Shown: positions 7,846 through 17,364 of the stretch, one piece after another | Numbering within the stretch: position 1 is the stretch's first letter | Layout of the letters: each line of letters opens with the position of its first letter | Assembly: GCF_016887565.1 (NCBI RefSeq) | Contig: NZ_CP069396.1 | Span: forward strand, 496,001-560,000 | DNA from: Archangium violaceum | GTDB lineage: Bacteria > Myxococcota > Myxococcia > Myxococcales > Myxococcaceae | Length of the DNA: 64,000 nucleotides | Direction: 5' to 3' | Position numbers and translations under genes: made by a program | The notes under the pieces: model-generated | Database searches by the model: none | Seen by the model: only the letters and a program-made list of their open reading frames with translations | What the model was told of the DNA's origin: nothing

Positions 7846-8844
7846 ATGCCGCGTCAATCATTGCAAGGCCTCACATGGGCCGCCGTGCCCCTGCTGTGCG
7901 TGCTGTGCTCGGCCTGTGAGGCCCCCGTCTCGCAGGTGCCCCCGGCGCTGGAGACCGCGCTGGCCGTCAACGCGTCGGCGCTCTCCGTGTCCTCCTCCTA
8001 CATCGACATCCGGCTGCGCACGGGCAGCGGTGTGTCCATCGGGCGGACCTGCGGCGCGGCGAACGAGGTCTCCCCCACCTGTGCCAGCGGCCAGGCCTCG
8101 GACTTCAACCATCATTGGATCTCCCCCTATGACGGGACGTTCACCTTCAGCACGCAGGGGGCTGGCACCAACTTCGACACGGTGCTGCAGGTCACCCGCT
8201 GGAGCGACAGCGTGCCGCTCGGGTGCGGGGACGACGCGTCCGGCACACTCCAGTCCTCGGTCACCTTGAACCTGGCCGCCAACCAGGAGCTCCGCATCAC
8301 CGTGGATGGGAAGGGGTCGGCCTGTGGTCTCTTCCAGCTCGACATCACCGGCGTGCCGTCGACGTGCGGCCCCTGCAACACCCCGCCGAGCCCGTGTCAC
8401 GAGCGCAATGGCACCTGCTCCGGCTCCACCTGCGTGTACGCGATGAAGCCCACGGGCTCGGCCTGCGATGACGGGAACGCGTGCACCGTGAGCGACACCT
8501 GCGGCGGCAGCGGCATCTGCCAGGGCACCCCCATGGCCTGCAACAGCCCTCCGGGGCAGTGCTACGCCTCTCCCGGCACCTGCAACAACGGCACCTGCAA
8601 ATACGCTCCCAAGCCCGCTGGCAGCTGGTGCGAGGACGGCGACTCCTGCACCAGCTCCGATTCCTGTAGTGGAAGTGGTTGGTGCTACTCGGGCCAGCGC
8701 GTCTGCTGTGCCAATGGCGGGTGGCTCTGCAACGGTTTCTGCTGTGGCACGAACGAGTACTGCGACGGTCTCTCCTGCCGCGCCAACTGCGACGACACGT
8801 CCGGCCCCGTCATGCTCCGGCCCATGTGCCCCGTCATGTATTGA
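7846..8844 (+). CDS. Cysteine-rich secreted lipoprotein
   Basis: 332 residues from the ATG at 7846, which has AGGAG upstream. A signal sequence ends at VLCSAC, a somewhat atypical lipobox. Residues about 40-170 look like a pre-peptidase C-terminal-type beta-sandwich (ISPYDGTFTFSTQGAGTNFD, then a TVLQV strand). From about 175 the protein is Cys-rich with two copies of a CDDGNACTVSDTC / CEDGDSCTSSDSC repeat, each preceded by a spacer containing GTCxxxxCxYA. Repeats of this type are common in myxobacterial surface proteins and are presumably disulfide-linked. The C-terminus adds CCANGGWLCNGFCCGTNEYC. No enzyme motif is visible. Confidence 0.8.
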   Translation: MPRQSLQGLTWAAVPLLCVLCSACEAPVSQVPPALETALAVNASALSVSSSYIDIRLRTGSGVSIGRTCGAANEVSPTCASGQASDFNHHWISPYDGTFTFSTQGAGTNFDTVLQVTRWSDSVPLGCGDDASGTLQSSVTLNLAANQELRITVDGKGSACGLFQLDITGVPSTCGPCNTPPSPCHERNGTCSGSTCVYAMKPTGSACDDGNACTVSDTCGGSGICQGTPMACNSPPGQCYASPGTCNNGTCKYAPKPAGSWCEDGDSCTSSDSCSGSGWCYSGQRVCCANGGWLCNGFCCGTNEYCDGLSCRANCDDTSGPVMLRPMCPVMY

Positions 8845-8951
8845 GCCGGGGACATGGCTGGTGGCCACCGGGTCCAGGTCAGCTGGAACAGGTTCTTTCA
8901 GGGGTGCTCTCGCCGCGAAGGACGGGGCACCTTCCGGGCGCGTTTCGGACG

Positions 8952-8976
8952 AACTGGTCTGACAGTCGGACCAGTT
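8952..8976. terminator. Hairpin between convergent genes, possible bidirectional terminator
   Basis: Perfect 8-bp arms AACTGGTC and GACCAGTT surround a 9-nt loop. The hairpin lies in the 184-bp gap between the 3' ends of the Cys-rich lipoprotein gene and the opposing beta-propeller lipoprotein gene. There is no T-run, so a rho-independent role is only suggested by position. Confidence 0.35.
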
Positions 8977-9028
8977 GCTCCCGAGCGCGCCCGGGACCTC
9001 CCTCCTTGAAGGACCTGCCCCACCTGTC

Positions 9029-11068
9029 CTAGCGGGCGTGGTGCAGGAGCTGGCCAGTGCCGCCCACGGCCCACGTGCCGGTGCGGGTGCCCCAGACGCC
9101 CACCAGCGTGTGGGCCGTGCCACTGCCCTGGCGCCGCCAGCGGGTGCCGTCGTAGTGGAGCAGGATGCCGCCCTCGCCTACCGCCCAGACATCGTCGCGG
9201 CCGCTGCCCCAGATGTCCTCGAGCTTCAGGCCCGCGGCGCTGGTGGTGTCCACCTCGAAGGTCGACCCGTTGTAGTGCACCAGCACGCCCTGGTCTCCCA
9301 CCGCCCAGATGTCATCCGCGTTACTGCCCCAGATGGCACGCAGGGTGTGAGACGTGACCGAGGCGCCCGCGGGCGTCCATTCCGCGCCGTTGTAGAACTC
9401 GAGGTTTCCCGCGTCTCCGACAGCCCAGTAGTACTCGGGTGTCAGACCCCAGACGTCATGGAGGGTGAAGTCCCCCGCGCCGGCATCCACCCACTCCTTG
9501 CCGGTCCACAGGGCGCGCCTTCCTGCCTTGCCCACGAGCCAGATGTCCGAGGCTCCCGTCCCATGGATTCCCTGGGGCTCCAGCCCCGTCGGCAGCGCAT
9601 GGCCGTTCCACTGCTTGCCATCCCATCGCCAGGCCTTGGCGCCAATGGCCCAGACGTCCTCGGGTCCCGCGGCCCAGGCGAGGTGCACCAGCTCCGGAGG
9701 CGGCGGGGCCTCCTTCCACGCCTCACCATCCCAGGCGAGTGCGGCGCCCGTGGAACCCCTGGCGCCGAACACCCAGACATGGTCCGCGTCCGTCCCGGTG
9801 ATGGCACTCCAGCTCACCCCCGGAGCCAGGTTCCGCTCGAACAGGCTCCACCCGCGCGCATCGCGGTGCAGCATGGCGCCGCTGCTGGCGAACACCCAGA
9901 CGTCGTGGGGCCCGGTGCCGCGTACCGCGAGCAGATCGGCCTGGGTCCCGGAGTCGACTCGGGACAGCGCCTGTCCGTTCCAGTGCAGGAGCGTGCCCGC
10001 GTTGCCCACCAACCACACGTCATCCGGGCCGCTCCCCCACACGCCGTTGAGGCGGACCGCGCGCGGCGAGGGCACGGCCACCCAGCCCGAGGCGACCGTC
10101 CAACGGGCGATGGCTCCCGTGGTGGCCACCGCCCAGCCCGCGGTGCCGCCCGGCGCCATCCACAGCGCGGAGTAGCGCTCGCCCGGCGAAGCGAGGCTCG
10201 GGAGGGAGGCCGCGCCCTTCCAGCCCGTGCCATCCCACCGGGCGGAGCCATTGCCACCGGCGAGGGCCCAGATCTCCGTCGAGGACTGGCCCCAGAGCGC
10301 GGAGAGATTCCAGCCCGAGGCGTTGTCCACGGCATTCCAGCCGGCGGCCGTCAGGCGCCAGACGCGCCCGTCCGTGGCCCCGGTGGTGGTGGGCGTCTGC
10401 GTCATCCACCCGTCCGTGGGGGAGAGGATGGCGAGGCCGGCGCGGGCCGTGGTGGGCGCGAGGGGCACGATGCTCCAGTTCTTGCCATCCCAATGCGTCA
10501 TGTCCCCGGTGGCGCCGCCCGCCCAGATGTCCGAGGGGCCGGAGCCGGACAGGACGCTCAGGTCCTGGGAGAGGCCGGTGTGCAGCGCCATCCAACGTGA
10601 GCCATCCCAATGCAGCGCGTGGCCTCCGGCGCCGCCCGCCCAGAAGTCGTTGGCGGCCGAGCCCCAGGTGGACTTCACGGGCTCACCGTAGGGCGTGGGG
10701 TTGGCCCAGCACCACTCATCCGTGCTGCACACGGTGCCAGGGTTCAAGAGCACTCCGGCGTCCGAGCCGGCGTCGTGTCCCGAGCTTCCGGCATCGGAGC
10801 CCGCATCGTGTCCCGAGCTTCCGGCATCGGAGCCCGCGTCGTGTCCCGAGCTTCCGGCATCGGAGCCCGCGTCGCGTGGCGGCTCACCGCCCGCGTCGTT
10901 TCCCGAGCCTCCGGCGTCCAGGGGAGTGCTCGCGTCGGGCTCTCCCTCGTCTCCGCCGGAGGGGCACGCCACGAGCATCAACGAGGAGAAGAGCAGCGCT
11001 CCGCGGACAAGAAACAGGCAACGCGCGTGCAACGATTTGAAGAGGGCTGCGCGGGATTGATTGGGCAT
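9029..11068 (-). CDS. Outer-membrane lipoprotein with Asp-Ala-Gly repeats and a beta-propeller
   Basis: 679 residues. The signal peptide ends in a lipobox LMLVAC. Residues about 40-110 are low-complexity DAG-rich linker encoded by a 33-bp DNA repeat (SSGHDAGSDAG units). From about residue 130 to the end there are about a dozen repeats of the form WGSxxxDVWAVGxxGxxxHxxG, for instance WGSGPDDVWLVGNAGTLLHW and WGSNADDIWAVGDQGVLVHY. These should fold as one or two propellers. The architecture of lipid anchor, flexible stalk and propeller suggests a cell-surface binding protein. No catalytic motif is seen. It is divergent from the Hint-domain gene across 292 bp. Confidence 0.82.
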   Translation of the reverse strand: MPNQSRAALFKSLHARCLFLVRGALLFSSLMLVACPSGGDEGEPDASTPLDAGGSGNDAGGEPPRDAGSDAGSSGHDAGSDAGSSGHDAGSDAGSSGHDAGSDAGVLLNPGTVCSTDEWCWANPTPYGEPVKSTWGSAANDFWAGGAGGHALHWDGSRWMALHTGLSQDLSVLSGSGPSDIWAGGATGDMTHWDGKNWSIVPLAPTTARAGLAILSPTDGWMTQTPTTTGATDGRVWRLTAAGWNAVDNASGWNLSALWGQSSTEIWALAGGNGSARWDGTGWKGAASLPSLASPGERYSALWMAPGGTAGWAVATTGAIARWTVASGWVAVPSPRAVRLNGVWGSGPDDVWLVGNAGTLLHWNGQALSRVDSGTQADLLAVRGTGPHDVWVFASSGAMLHRDARGWSLFERNLAPGVSWSAITGTDADHVWVFGARGSTGAALAWDGEAWKEAPPPPELVHLAWAAGPEDVWAIGAKAWRWDGKQWNGHALPTGLEPQGIHGTGASDIWLVGKAGRRALWTGKEWVDAGAGDFTLHDVWGLTPEYYWAVGDAGNLEFYNGAEWTPAGASVTSHTLRAIWGSNADDIWAVGDQGVLVHYNGSTFEVDTTSAAGLKLEDIWGSGRDDVWAVGEGGILLHYDGTRWRRQGSGTAHTLVGVWGTRTGTWAVGGTGQLLHHAR
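10764..10862 (-). repeat. Three tandem 33-bp units in the lipoprotein linker region
   Basis: Units at 10764-10796, 10797-10829 and 10830-10862 are near-identical, differing at one or two bases; a partial fourth unit follows from 10863. Each encodes eleven residues of the SSGHDAGSDAG linker in the beta-propeller lipoprotein. Near-identity at the DNA level suggests recent expansion by slippage or recombination, so copy number may vary between strains. Confidence 0.85.
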
Positions 11069-11360
11069 ACGTCCCCCCGTGTTTCGTGTGAAGAATTACG
11101 GCGTGGCTGAAGTCAGGCAGAGACTCGCGGTGAAGAGAACTGTGTACTGGAGTCTCGCGGTTCTCACCAGGAGTTCGTGAAATACAGCCAAGTGGAATTT
11201 CGACACTCTCACGGCTCGGAGAACGCCTGACGCATTCCGGAAAACCTCGTTTCCTCATCGTTTCAAGAAACACGATTGCAATTCTAAAAAACTCATTTAC
11301 AGTCACACCCCGCGTGCAGTCAGCCCGCACGTACGGTGTGACAACAAAGCAGGGGGAAAA
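11069..11360. promoter_or_regulatory. Divergent intergenic region, AT-rich toward the Hint-domain gene
   Basis: The 292-bp spacer is clearly more AT-rich than its surroundings in its right half (11230-11330). It contains the dyad GTTTC-AA-GAAAC at 11260-11271 and an A-rich stretch CTAAAAAACTC. Promoters for both the lipoprotein gene and the Hint-domain gene must lie here. I cannot assign convincing -35 and -10 boxes. Confidence 0.35.
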
Positions 11361-13229
11361 ATGCAGACCAGGACTCAGTCGAAGTGGAAGCAGGCGGCTC
11401 GGCTCGTGCCGCTCTCGGGCCTGATGTTGATGACGGCTGGTTGGACCAACCCGCTGTACGCGCCCGTCGGAGATGCCGAGCAGTCGGAGCGGCTGGTGCG
11501 CAAGTTCGACGAGGCCACCCGGCAGCCGGATGTCTATCAAATCGACCTGGATCTGTCGGATGACCAGGACTGGGCCTTCCTGCGCAGCCGGCTGAAGTCG
11601 GCGGGCAAGTCCGCGGAGAACTCCCCGGAGCTCTTCAGGCGCCTGGATTACATGCGCGAGCGCGCCCTGACCCGCAAGGACACCGCGGGCCTCGCCGCGA
11701 CCGAGACCTGGTGCAATCACTTCCTCAAGTACAGCCAGCCCCCCGTCACGGCCAATGGCTTCACCACCTTCTTCCCGGTGGTGGAGGTGGCGTGCAAGGA
11801 CGGCGCCGAGTACGTCTACGCCGACCTCGTCAACTACGACGTGAATGACGCGGAGACCGACACGCGGCAGCTCTCGTCGGCCTCGGGTGAGGACTACAGC
11901 GGCGGTCTGAACTTCAACTCCGTCTCCGCTCCGGCCACGGTGGCCACCGGCAAGGGCCGCGGGCTGCGCATGGAGTCGATGGTGATGGCCCTGGGCGCCA
12001 CCCTGGACCAGACCTCCTATATCGTGGAGCGCGCGGCGGCCATCGACTCCCAGCCCTCGCTGACCCTGACCCACCCCCGCAAGGTGCTCGTGGGCGCCGC
12101 CCGGGCGGAGATCATCGCGTGCCAGCTGCGCGGCGGCGCGGATTGTGATTACGCGGTGGCGGGCTACTCGTCCGGCAGGCTGGTGCCCTATCCGTCCGCC
12201 CCGACGGGCGTGGCGGCCTCGCTGCCCACCTCTCCGGGCGTCCTGAACACGGCCGACTACTGGACCTTCAGCTCGCCCTACAACTACCAGAACCTCTACG
12301 TGCCCATCCGGGGCACCCTGAGCGGTGGTGCCAGCGGCGGCTTCAAGTGCGTCATCACCAGCGTCGACCGCGCGCGCATCCAGCTCATCGCCGCGGTGAC
12401 GGGCCGCACCTGCCTCAACGAGACGCAGTTCCTCGGCTCCATCACCACGGGCGGCCTGACGAGCAACATCAACGTGCTGACGAACATGAACCGGCTGTTC
12501 AACCAGGCGGGTGCTGGCACCAGCCCGGCGAGCTGCGCCGCGGAGACGATCGTCAACGAGCTGACCCGCTACAGCATCCTGATTTCCGGCACGGTGAGCT
12601 GCAACTCGGTGACCAAGCGGTTCTTCATCCCCTACCCGACCCCGGCCACGGGCGGCGCCACCAACATCTACTTCTGGAACAGCTGCATGGCCGAGGGCAC
12701 CAGCGTGAAGCTGGCCGACGGCCGCGTGGTGCCGGTGGAGGAGGTGAAGCAGGGTGACAAGGTCGTCGCCGATGCCAAGGGCTCGGTGCTGACGGTCACC
12801 GACGTGGCGCGCGGCAATGAGATCAAGCCGCTCTTCCGCCTGCGTGACGACGCCGGCCACGACGTGACGCTCACCGAGATGCACCCGGTCATCAAGTCCA
12901 ACGGCGAGGTGGTGGCCACCAAGAACCTGAAGGTGAAGGACCAGGTGAAGACGGACAAGGGCGTGGCCACGCTGACGTCCATCACCCAGGTCGCCGCGGA
13001 CCAGCAGCGGGTGTACAACCTGCGGCTGGGCACGGATCAGGAGCTGCTCGCGGTGGGCAAGAACGGCCGCACGCTGTTCGCCGGTGGCTTCCTGGTGGGT
13101 GACCTGAGCATGCAGGACGAGCTGCAGATGCCCAAGCAGGAGCAGCCGGTCGCCGTGCTGGAGCGTCTGCCCAAGGCCTGGCACAAGGACTACCAGAACC
13201 GCGTCAACGCCTCCAAGAAGGCCAGGTAG
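11361..13229 (+). CDS. Secreted protein with C-terminal Hint (Hedgehog/intein-like) domain
   Basis: 622 residues with a hydrophobic N-terminal export segment (LVPLSGLMLMTAGW). About 440 residues of unrecognised, Cys-containing, Ser/Thr-rich sequence follow. The Hint domain begins at Cys442 in NSCMAEGTSVKLADGRVVPV and continues with VEEVKQGDKVVA. The block-B TxxH is in TLTEMHPVI. The last Hint strand reads TLFAGGFLVGDLS, where splicing inteins have His-Asn. The nucleophile Cys and block-B His are therefore present but the terminal Asn is missing, which fits Hedgehog-type cleavage or ester transfer rather than splicing. About 55 residues follow the fold. GGGGGAAAA precedes the ATG. Function of the N-terminal part is unknown. 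Confidence 0.8.
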   Translation: MQTRTQSKWKQAARLVPLSGLMLMTAGWTNPLYAPVGDAEQSERLVRKFDEATRQPDVYQIDLDLSDDQDWAFLRSRLKSAGKSAENSPELFRRLDYMRERALTRKDTAGLAATETWCNHFLKYSQPPVTANGFTTFFPVVEVACKDGAEYVYADLVNYDVNDAETDTRQLSSASGEDYSGGLNFNSVSAPATVATGKGRGLRMESMVMALGATLDQTSYIVERAAAIDSQPSLTLTHPRKVLVGAARAEIIACQLRGGADCDYAVAGYSSGRLVPYPSAPTGVAASLPTSPGVLNTADYWTFSSPYNYQNLYVPIRGTLSGGASGGFKCVITSVDRARIQLIAAVTGRTCLNETQFLGSITTGGLTSNINVLTNMNRLFNQAGAGTSPASCAAETIVNELTRYSILISGTVSCNSVTKRFFIPYPTPATGGATNIYFWNSCMAEGTSVKLADGRVVPVEEVKQGDKVVADAKGSVLTVTDVARGNEIKPLFRLRDDAGHDVTLTEMHPVIKSNGEVVATKNLKVKDQVKTDKGVATLTSITQVAADQQRVYNLRLGTDQELLAVGKNGRTLFAGGFLVGDLSMQDELQMPKQEQPVAVLERLPKAWHKDYQNRVNASKKAR

Positions 13230-13267
13230 TCGCTGAGGCCCGCGAGGGTCCTGTCACCGTGTAGACC

Positions 13268-13299
13268 CGGGAGGAGGAGGCCATGGCCTCTTCCTCCCG
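13268..13299. terminator. Near-perfect palindrome between convergent genes, bidirectional terminator candidate
   Basis: A 32-nt palindrome with a single mismatched pair (CGGGAGGAGGAGGCC against GGCCTCTTCCTCCCG around a central AT). It ends directly at the stop codon of the immunity-like gene and lies 38 bp after the stop of the Hint-domain gene. A strong stem and position between convergent genes suggest termination in both directions; only a short T-run is present. Confidence 0.5.
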
Positions 13300-14518
<1,219 letters not shown>

Positions 14519-14640
14519 GACGCCATGTGCGCGCGAGGGGCCGCTCGGGTCAAGGACTACGGCCGCGGGGCGCTCCCGGGTGAATAGGGCCCTGGAGTGA
14601 GCCGTCTACACCGGCCGTGTTCTCCAGGAGCCCGCACATC

Positions 14641-15201
14641 ATGAAGGTTCTTCACGTGCTTCTCGCCGGGGTGTTGTTGATGGGGTCTGGCTGTATCTCC
14701 GTGTCACATCCGCGTCACGGACACCGGCCTCCGCGTCCGACGCGTCCGCCTCCGCCTCCTCCCTCTCATCCGCCAGAGCCGCCTCCTCCGGCACCGCATC
14801 CTCCTCCGGGCTCCATGAACTTCAGCGTCCCGCCGGATCGCGTTCCTCCCAAGGGTCTGTGCCGCATCTGGTACCGCGGGCTCCCGCCCGACCGGCAGCC
14901 CGCGTCCATGACCTGCGCTCGCGCCCACCAGACGGCTCGCGCTCATGGCGGTCTGGTGATCATCGCCACCTCTCCCCGCTCGTTCCAGACTGGCGAGGTC
15001 GCCGCGACCGATTACGGGCCGGTCGACTTCAGCGGTGTTCCTCCCGATCGTCTGCCTCCTCCCGGCCTCTGCCGCGTCTGGTTGGACGGCGTTCCCCCCG
15101 ACCGGCAGCCTCCTCCCATGTCCTGTCCGGAGGCTTCCGCGTATCAGCGCCACTCCGGCGGACGGGTGCTCTTCATGCCCGCTTCGGACGTCTCACCGTA
15201 G
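14641..15201 (+). CDS. Lipoprotein with polyproline stalk and two short repeats
   Basis: 186 residues from the ATG at 14641, with AGGAG about ten bases upstream. The lipobox is LMGSGC. A proline-rich stalk spans about residues 30-60 (RPTRPPPPPPSHPPEPPPP). Two related modules follow: VPPDRVPPKGLCRIWYRGLP with PDRQPASMTC, and VPPDRLPPPGLCRVWLDGVP with PDRQPPPMSC. Each module keeps two Cys, probably as one disulfide. The VPPxxxPPxGxCRxW motif is found in many bacterial envelope lipoproteins of unknown function. Nearby genes give no further clue. A 34-bp palindromic repeat lies 37 bp downstream. Confidence 0.75.
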   Translation: MKVLHVLLAGVLLMGSGCISVSHPRHGHRPPRPTRPPPPPPSHPPEPPPPAPHPPPGSMNFSVPPDRVPPKGLCRIWYRGLPPDRQPASMTCARAHQTARAHGGLVIIATSPRSFQTGEVAATDYGPVDFSGVPPDRLPPPGLCRVWLDGVPPDRQPPPMSCPEASAYQRHSGGRVLFMPASDVSP

Positions 15202-15238
15202 GGCTCGTTCCTCGGGTTCTCGATCAGGGGGACGGATA

Positions 15239-15272
15239 CCCTCACCCCGTCCCTCTCCCAGAGGGAGAGGGG
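15239..15272 (-). repeat. 34-bp palindromic intergenic repeat, copy 1
   Basis: On the minus strand it reads CCCCTCTCCC-TCT-GGGAGAGGG-ACG-GGGTGAGGG. The same 34-bp unit occurs at five other places in the window, and this copy is identical to the one at 55606-55639. The first 22 bases form a strong hairpin; the GGGTGAGGG tail is invariant. It may act as a processing or termination element for the lipoprotein transcript. Confidence 0.8.
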
Positions 15273-15593
15273 AGGTGACTCGATCGGGTGACGGATGGTC
15301 CTCCGCGTGTCGTCGCGGCTTTCATGGGGACTCCTCTCGGCTCGGAGTCGCTGACCATGGTGCTGGCAGATCATCCGCGCCCGGCCCTCGGGAGGCTCCA
15401 TCGCCTATGGCTCGAAGGCCATTCGTGAATGGACGGCCTTCCTCGACGCCAACCAGCGCACCCGGTTGCAGCCAGCGACCCGCCCCGCACCGTGGCCGTG
15501 GCTCCTCTTCACCCACGGTGAGAGTGGGTTCAAGCCTCATGCCGCGATGCGCTATACCGGCTCCTCCACGCTTCAACCCAAGAGGGGGACCTC
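15273..15593. other. Intergenic stretch with a possible coding relic
   Basis: No confident gene lies here. One plus-strand frame between about 15370 and 15590 reads like protein (for example AIREWTAFLDANQRTRLQPA) but has no start signal of its own and runs into the beginning of the next gene in another frame. It could be the remains of a decayed gene. Nothing else is visible except the Shine-Dalgarno GAGGGGG for the LURP-one gene. Confidence 0.3.
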
Positions 15594-16217
15594 GTGTCGA
15601 CCGCCATTCAGCAGCGCCCGCGCAGTGATCTGGCCCCTGGCCGCTTCGGCCAGAGCCGCTACATGATCCGCAGGAAGTTCTTCAAGCTCTTCGGCGGCGC
15701 CTTCCACATCTACGACGACGCGGGCAACGTGGTCTTCTACTCGAAGATGAAGGCCTTCAAGCTGAAGGAGGACCTGCGCGTCTTCACCGGCGAGGACATG
15801 CAGGAGGAGGTCTTCAGCATCAAGGCCCGCAACATCCTCGACATCAGCGCCACCTACGACATCACCGAGTCGGCCACGGGCCAGAAGCTGGGCGCGCTGC
15901 GCCGCAAGGGCCTCAAGTCCATCCTGCGCGACGAGTGGCTCATCCTCGACGTGAACGACCAGGAGGTGGGGATGATCCAGGAGGACAGCATGCTGCTGGC
16001 GCTGGTTCGGCGCTTCCTGTCCAACCTGGTGCCGCAGACCTTCCAGGCCACGGTGGGCGGCGCGCCGGTCTTCACCTTCCGTCAGCGCTTCAACCCCTTC
16101 ATCCAGAAGATCGACCTGGACTACTCCATGGACACGGGCGGGAAGCTGGACCGCCGCCTGGGTATCGCCGCGGCGGTGCTCCTGTGCGCCATCGAGGGCC
16201 GTCAGCAGGGCGGGTGA
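15594..16217 (+). CDS. LURP-one-related (tubby C-terminal-like) protein
   Basis: 207 residues with a GTG start preceded by GAGGGGGA. From residue 23 (YMIRRKFFKLFGGAFHIYDD) to the end it fits the LURP-one-related/YxjI family, a 12-stranded barrel around a hydrophobic helix, related to tubby and scramblase folds. Key stretches are NVVFYSKMKAFKLKEDLRVF, the repeated R-K-G-L-K-S turn and the final helix DRRLGIAAAVLLCAIEGRQQ, which is the central hydrophobic helix. Bacterial members are uncharacterised; membrane or phospholipid association is inferred from the fold. It converges with dusA, 12 bp apart. Confidence 0.8.
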   Translation: MSTAIQQRPRSDLAPGRFGQSRYMIRRKFFKLFGGAFHIYDDAGNVVFYSKMKAFKLKEDLRVFTGEDMQEEVFSIKARNILDISATYDITESATGQKLGALRRKGLKSILRDEWLILDVNDQEVGMIQEDSMLLALVRRFLSNLVPQTFQATVGGAPVFTFRQRFNPFIQKIDLDYSMDTGGKLDRRLGIAAAVLLCAIEGRQQGG

Positions 16218-16229
16218 GCCCCGCGCGGT

Positions 16230-17264
16230 TCACGCCGCGGCGGACACGGGGACCGGTGGCTCGTCGAGCACGTGCGCCGGTACCTGGGCGAGGGCGTCCC
16301 GGAGGACCTCCATCCCCGCTCCGGCCCGGCACGCGCGCTCGCTCAGCACCCGCCGCCAGCCTCGCGCGCCCTGCTGTCCCGCGAAGAGCCCCAGGATGTG
16401 ACGCGTGACGCGCGACAGGTGCACGTCGCGCGACAGCAGCCCCTCGACGTAGGGCATCAGCGCCTCCACCACCTGGCGCCGGGTGGGCGCGGGGGCCTCC
16501 TCGCCGAACACCCGCGAGTCCGCGAGCGCCAGCATGTAGGGGTTCTGGTACGCCTCGCGGCCGATCATCACGCCGTCAGCCCACTCCAGGTGCGCGCGCG
16601 TCTCCGCCAGCGACTTCACGCCGCCGTTGAGCACGATCGTCAGGTGGGGGAAGTCCGTCTTGAGCTGCCGCACCACGTCGTAGCGCAGCGGGGGAACCTC
16701 GCGGTTCTCCTTGGGGCTGAGGCCCTGGAGGAACGCCTTGCGCGCGTGCACGATGAAGGTGTCACAGCCCGCTGCGTGCACCGTGCGCACGAAGTGGGTG
16801 AGGAGCTCGTACGAGTCCAGGTCGTCGATGCCGAGGCGGTGCTTGACCGTGACGGGGAGGCGGGTGGCGCCGCGCATCGCCTCGACACAGCGGGCCACGA
16901 GGTCCGGTTTCGCCATGAGGCACGCGCCGAACATGCCGTTCTGCACCCGGTCCGAGGGGCAGCCGACGTTCAGGTTCACCTCGTCGTAGCCCCACTGCTC
17001 CGCGATGCGGGCGCACTCGGCGAGCTGCTCCGGCTCACTGCCTCCGAGCTGCAGGGCGAGCGGATGCTCCTCCGGGGAGTAGTCGAGGTGCCGCGCCTTG
17101 TCGCCATGGAGGATGGCGCCGGTGGTGACCATCTCGGTGTAGAGCCGCGTGCGCTTGGAGATGAGGCGCAGGTAGTAGCGGTCGTGGCGATCCGTCCAGT
17201 CCATCATCGGAGCGACGGAGAGGCGGTGGCTCGGCACGGGGGTGGGGCGGGGGCTCGAAGTCAT
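16230..17264 (-). CDS. dusA: tRNA-dihydrouridine(20/20a) synthase
   Basis: 344 residues from the ATG at 17264; a TTG directly upstream could add one residue. This FMN enzyme reduces uridines in the D-loop of tRNA with NADPH. Diagnostic segments are [20 protein letters not shown] at the N-terminus, [20 protein letters not shown] with the catalytic Cys, and [28 protein letters not shown] is typical of DusA rather than DusB or DusC. FMN phosphate contacts are in VLNGGV and [12 protein letters not shown]. It is close to full length for DusA. It stands alone and is convergent with the LURP-one gene. Confidence 0.95.
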   Translation of the reverse strand: MTSSPRPTPVPSHRLSVAPMMDWTDRHDRYYLRLISKRTRLYTEMVTTGAILHGDKARHLDYSPEEHPLALQLGGSEPEQLAECARIAEQWGYDEVNLNVGCPSDRVQNGMFGACLMAKPDLVARCVEAMRGATRLPVTVKHRLGIDDLDSYELLTHFVRTVHAAGCDTFIVHARKAFLQGLSPKENREVPPLRYDVVRQLKTDFPHLTIVLNGGVKSLAETRAHLEWADGVMIGREAYQNPYMLALADSRVFGEEAPAPTRRQVVEALMPYVEGLLSRDVHLSRVTRHILGLFAGQQGARGWRRVLSERACRAGAGMEVLRDALAQVPAHVLDEPPVPVSAAA

Positions 17265-17364
17265 CAATGGTTTCCCTACGGACTGCCCTGTCTACGGGCG
17301 GCCAGAGGATAACGTTCCCGAGGCCGCACGGCAGGTCCTCCGCGAGGCGGGGGAGCGCATCCTG

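Noticed and set aside
10764-10862. CRISPR-like array
   Set aside because: The three 33-bp units are directly tandem without spacers and are in frame in a lipoprotein linker.
15370-15590. A protein-like frame between the lipoprotein and LURP-one genes
   Set aside because: It has no start signal, runs into the next gene in another frame and matches no family I know; listed only as a possible relic.
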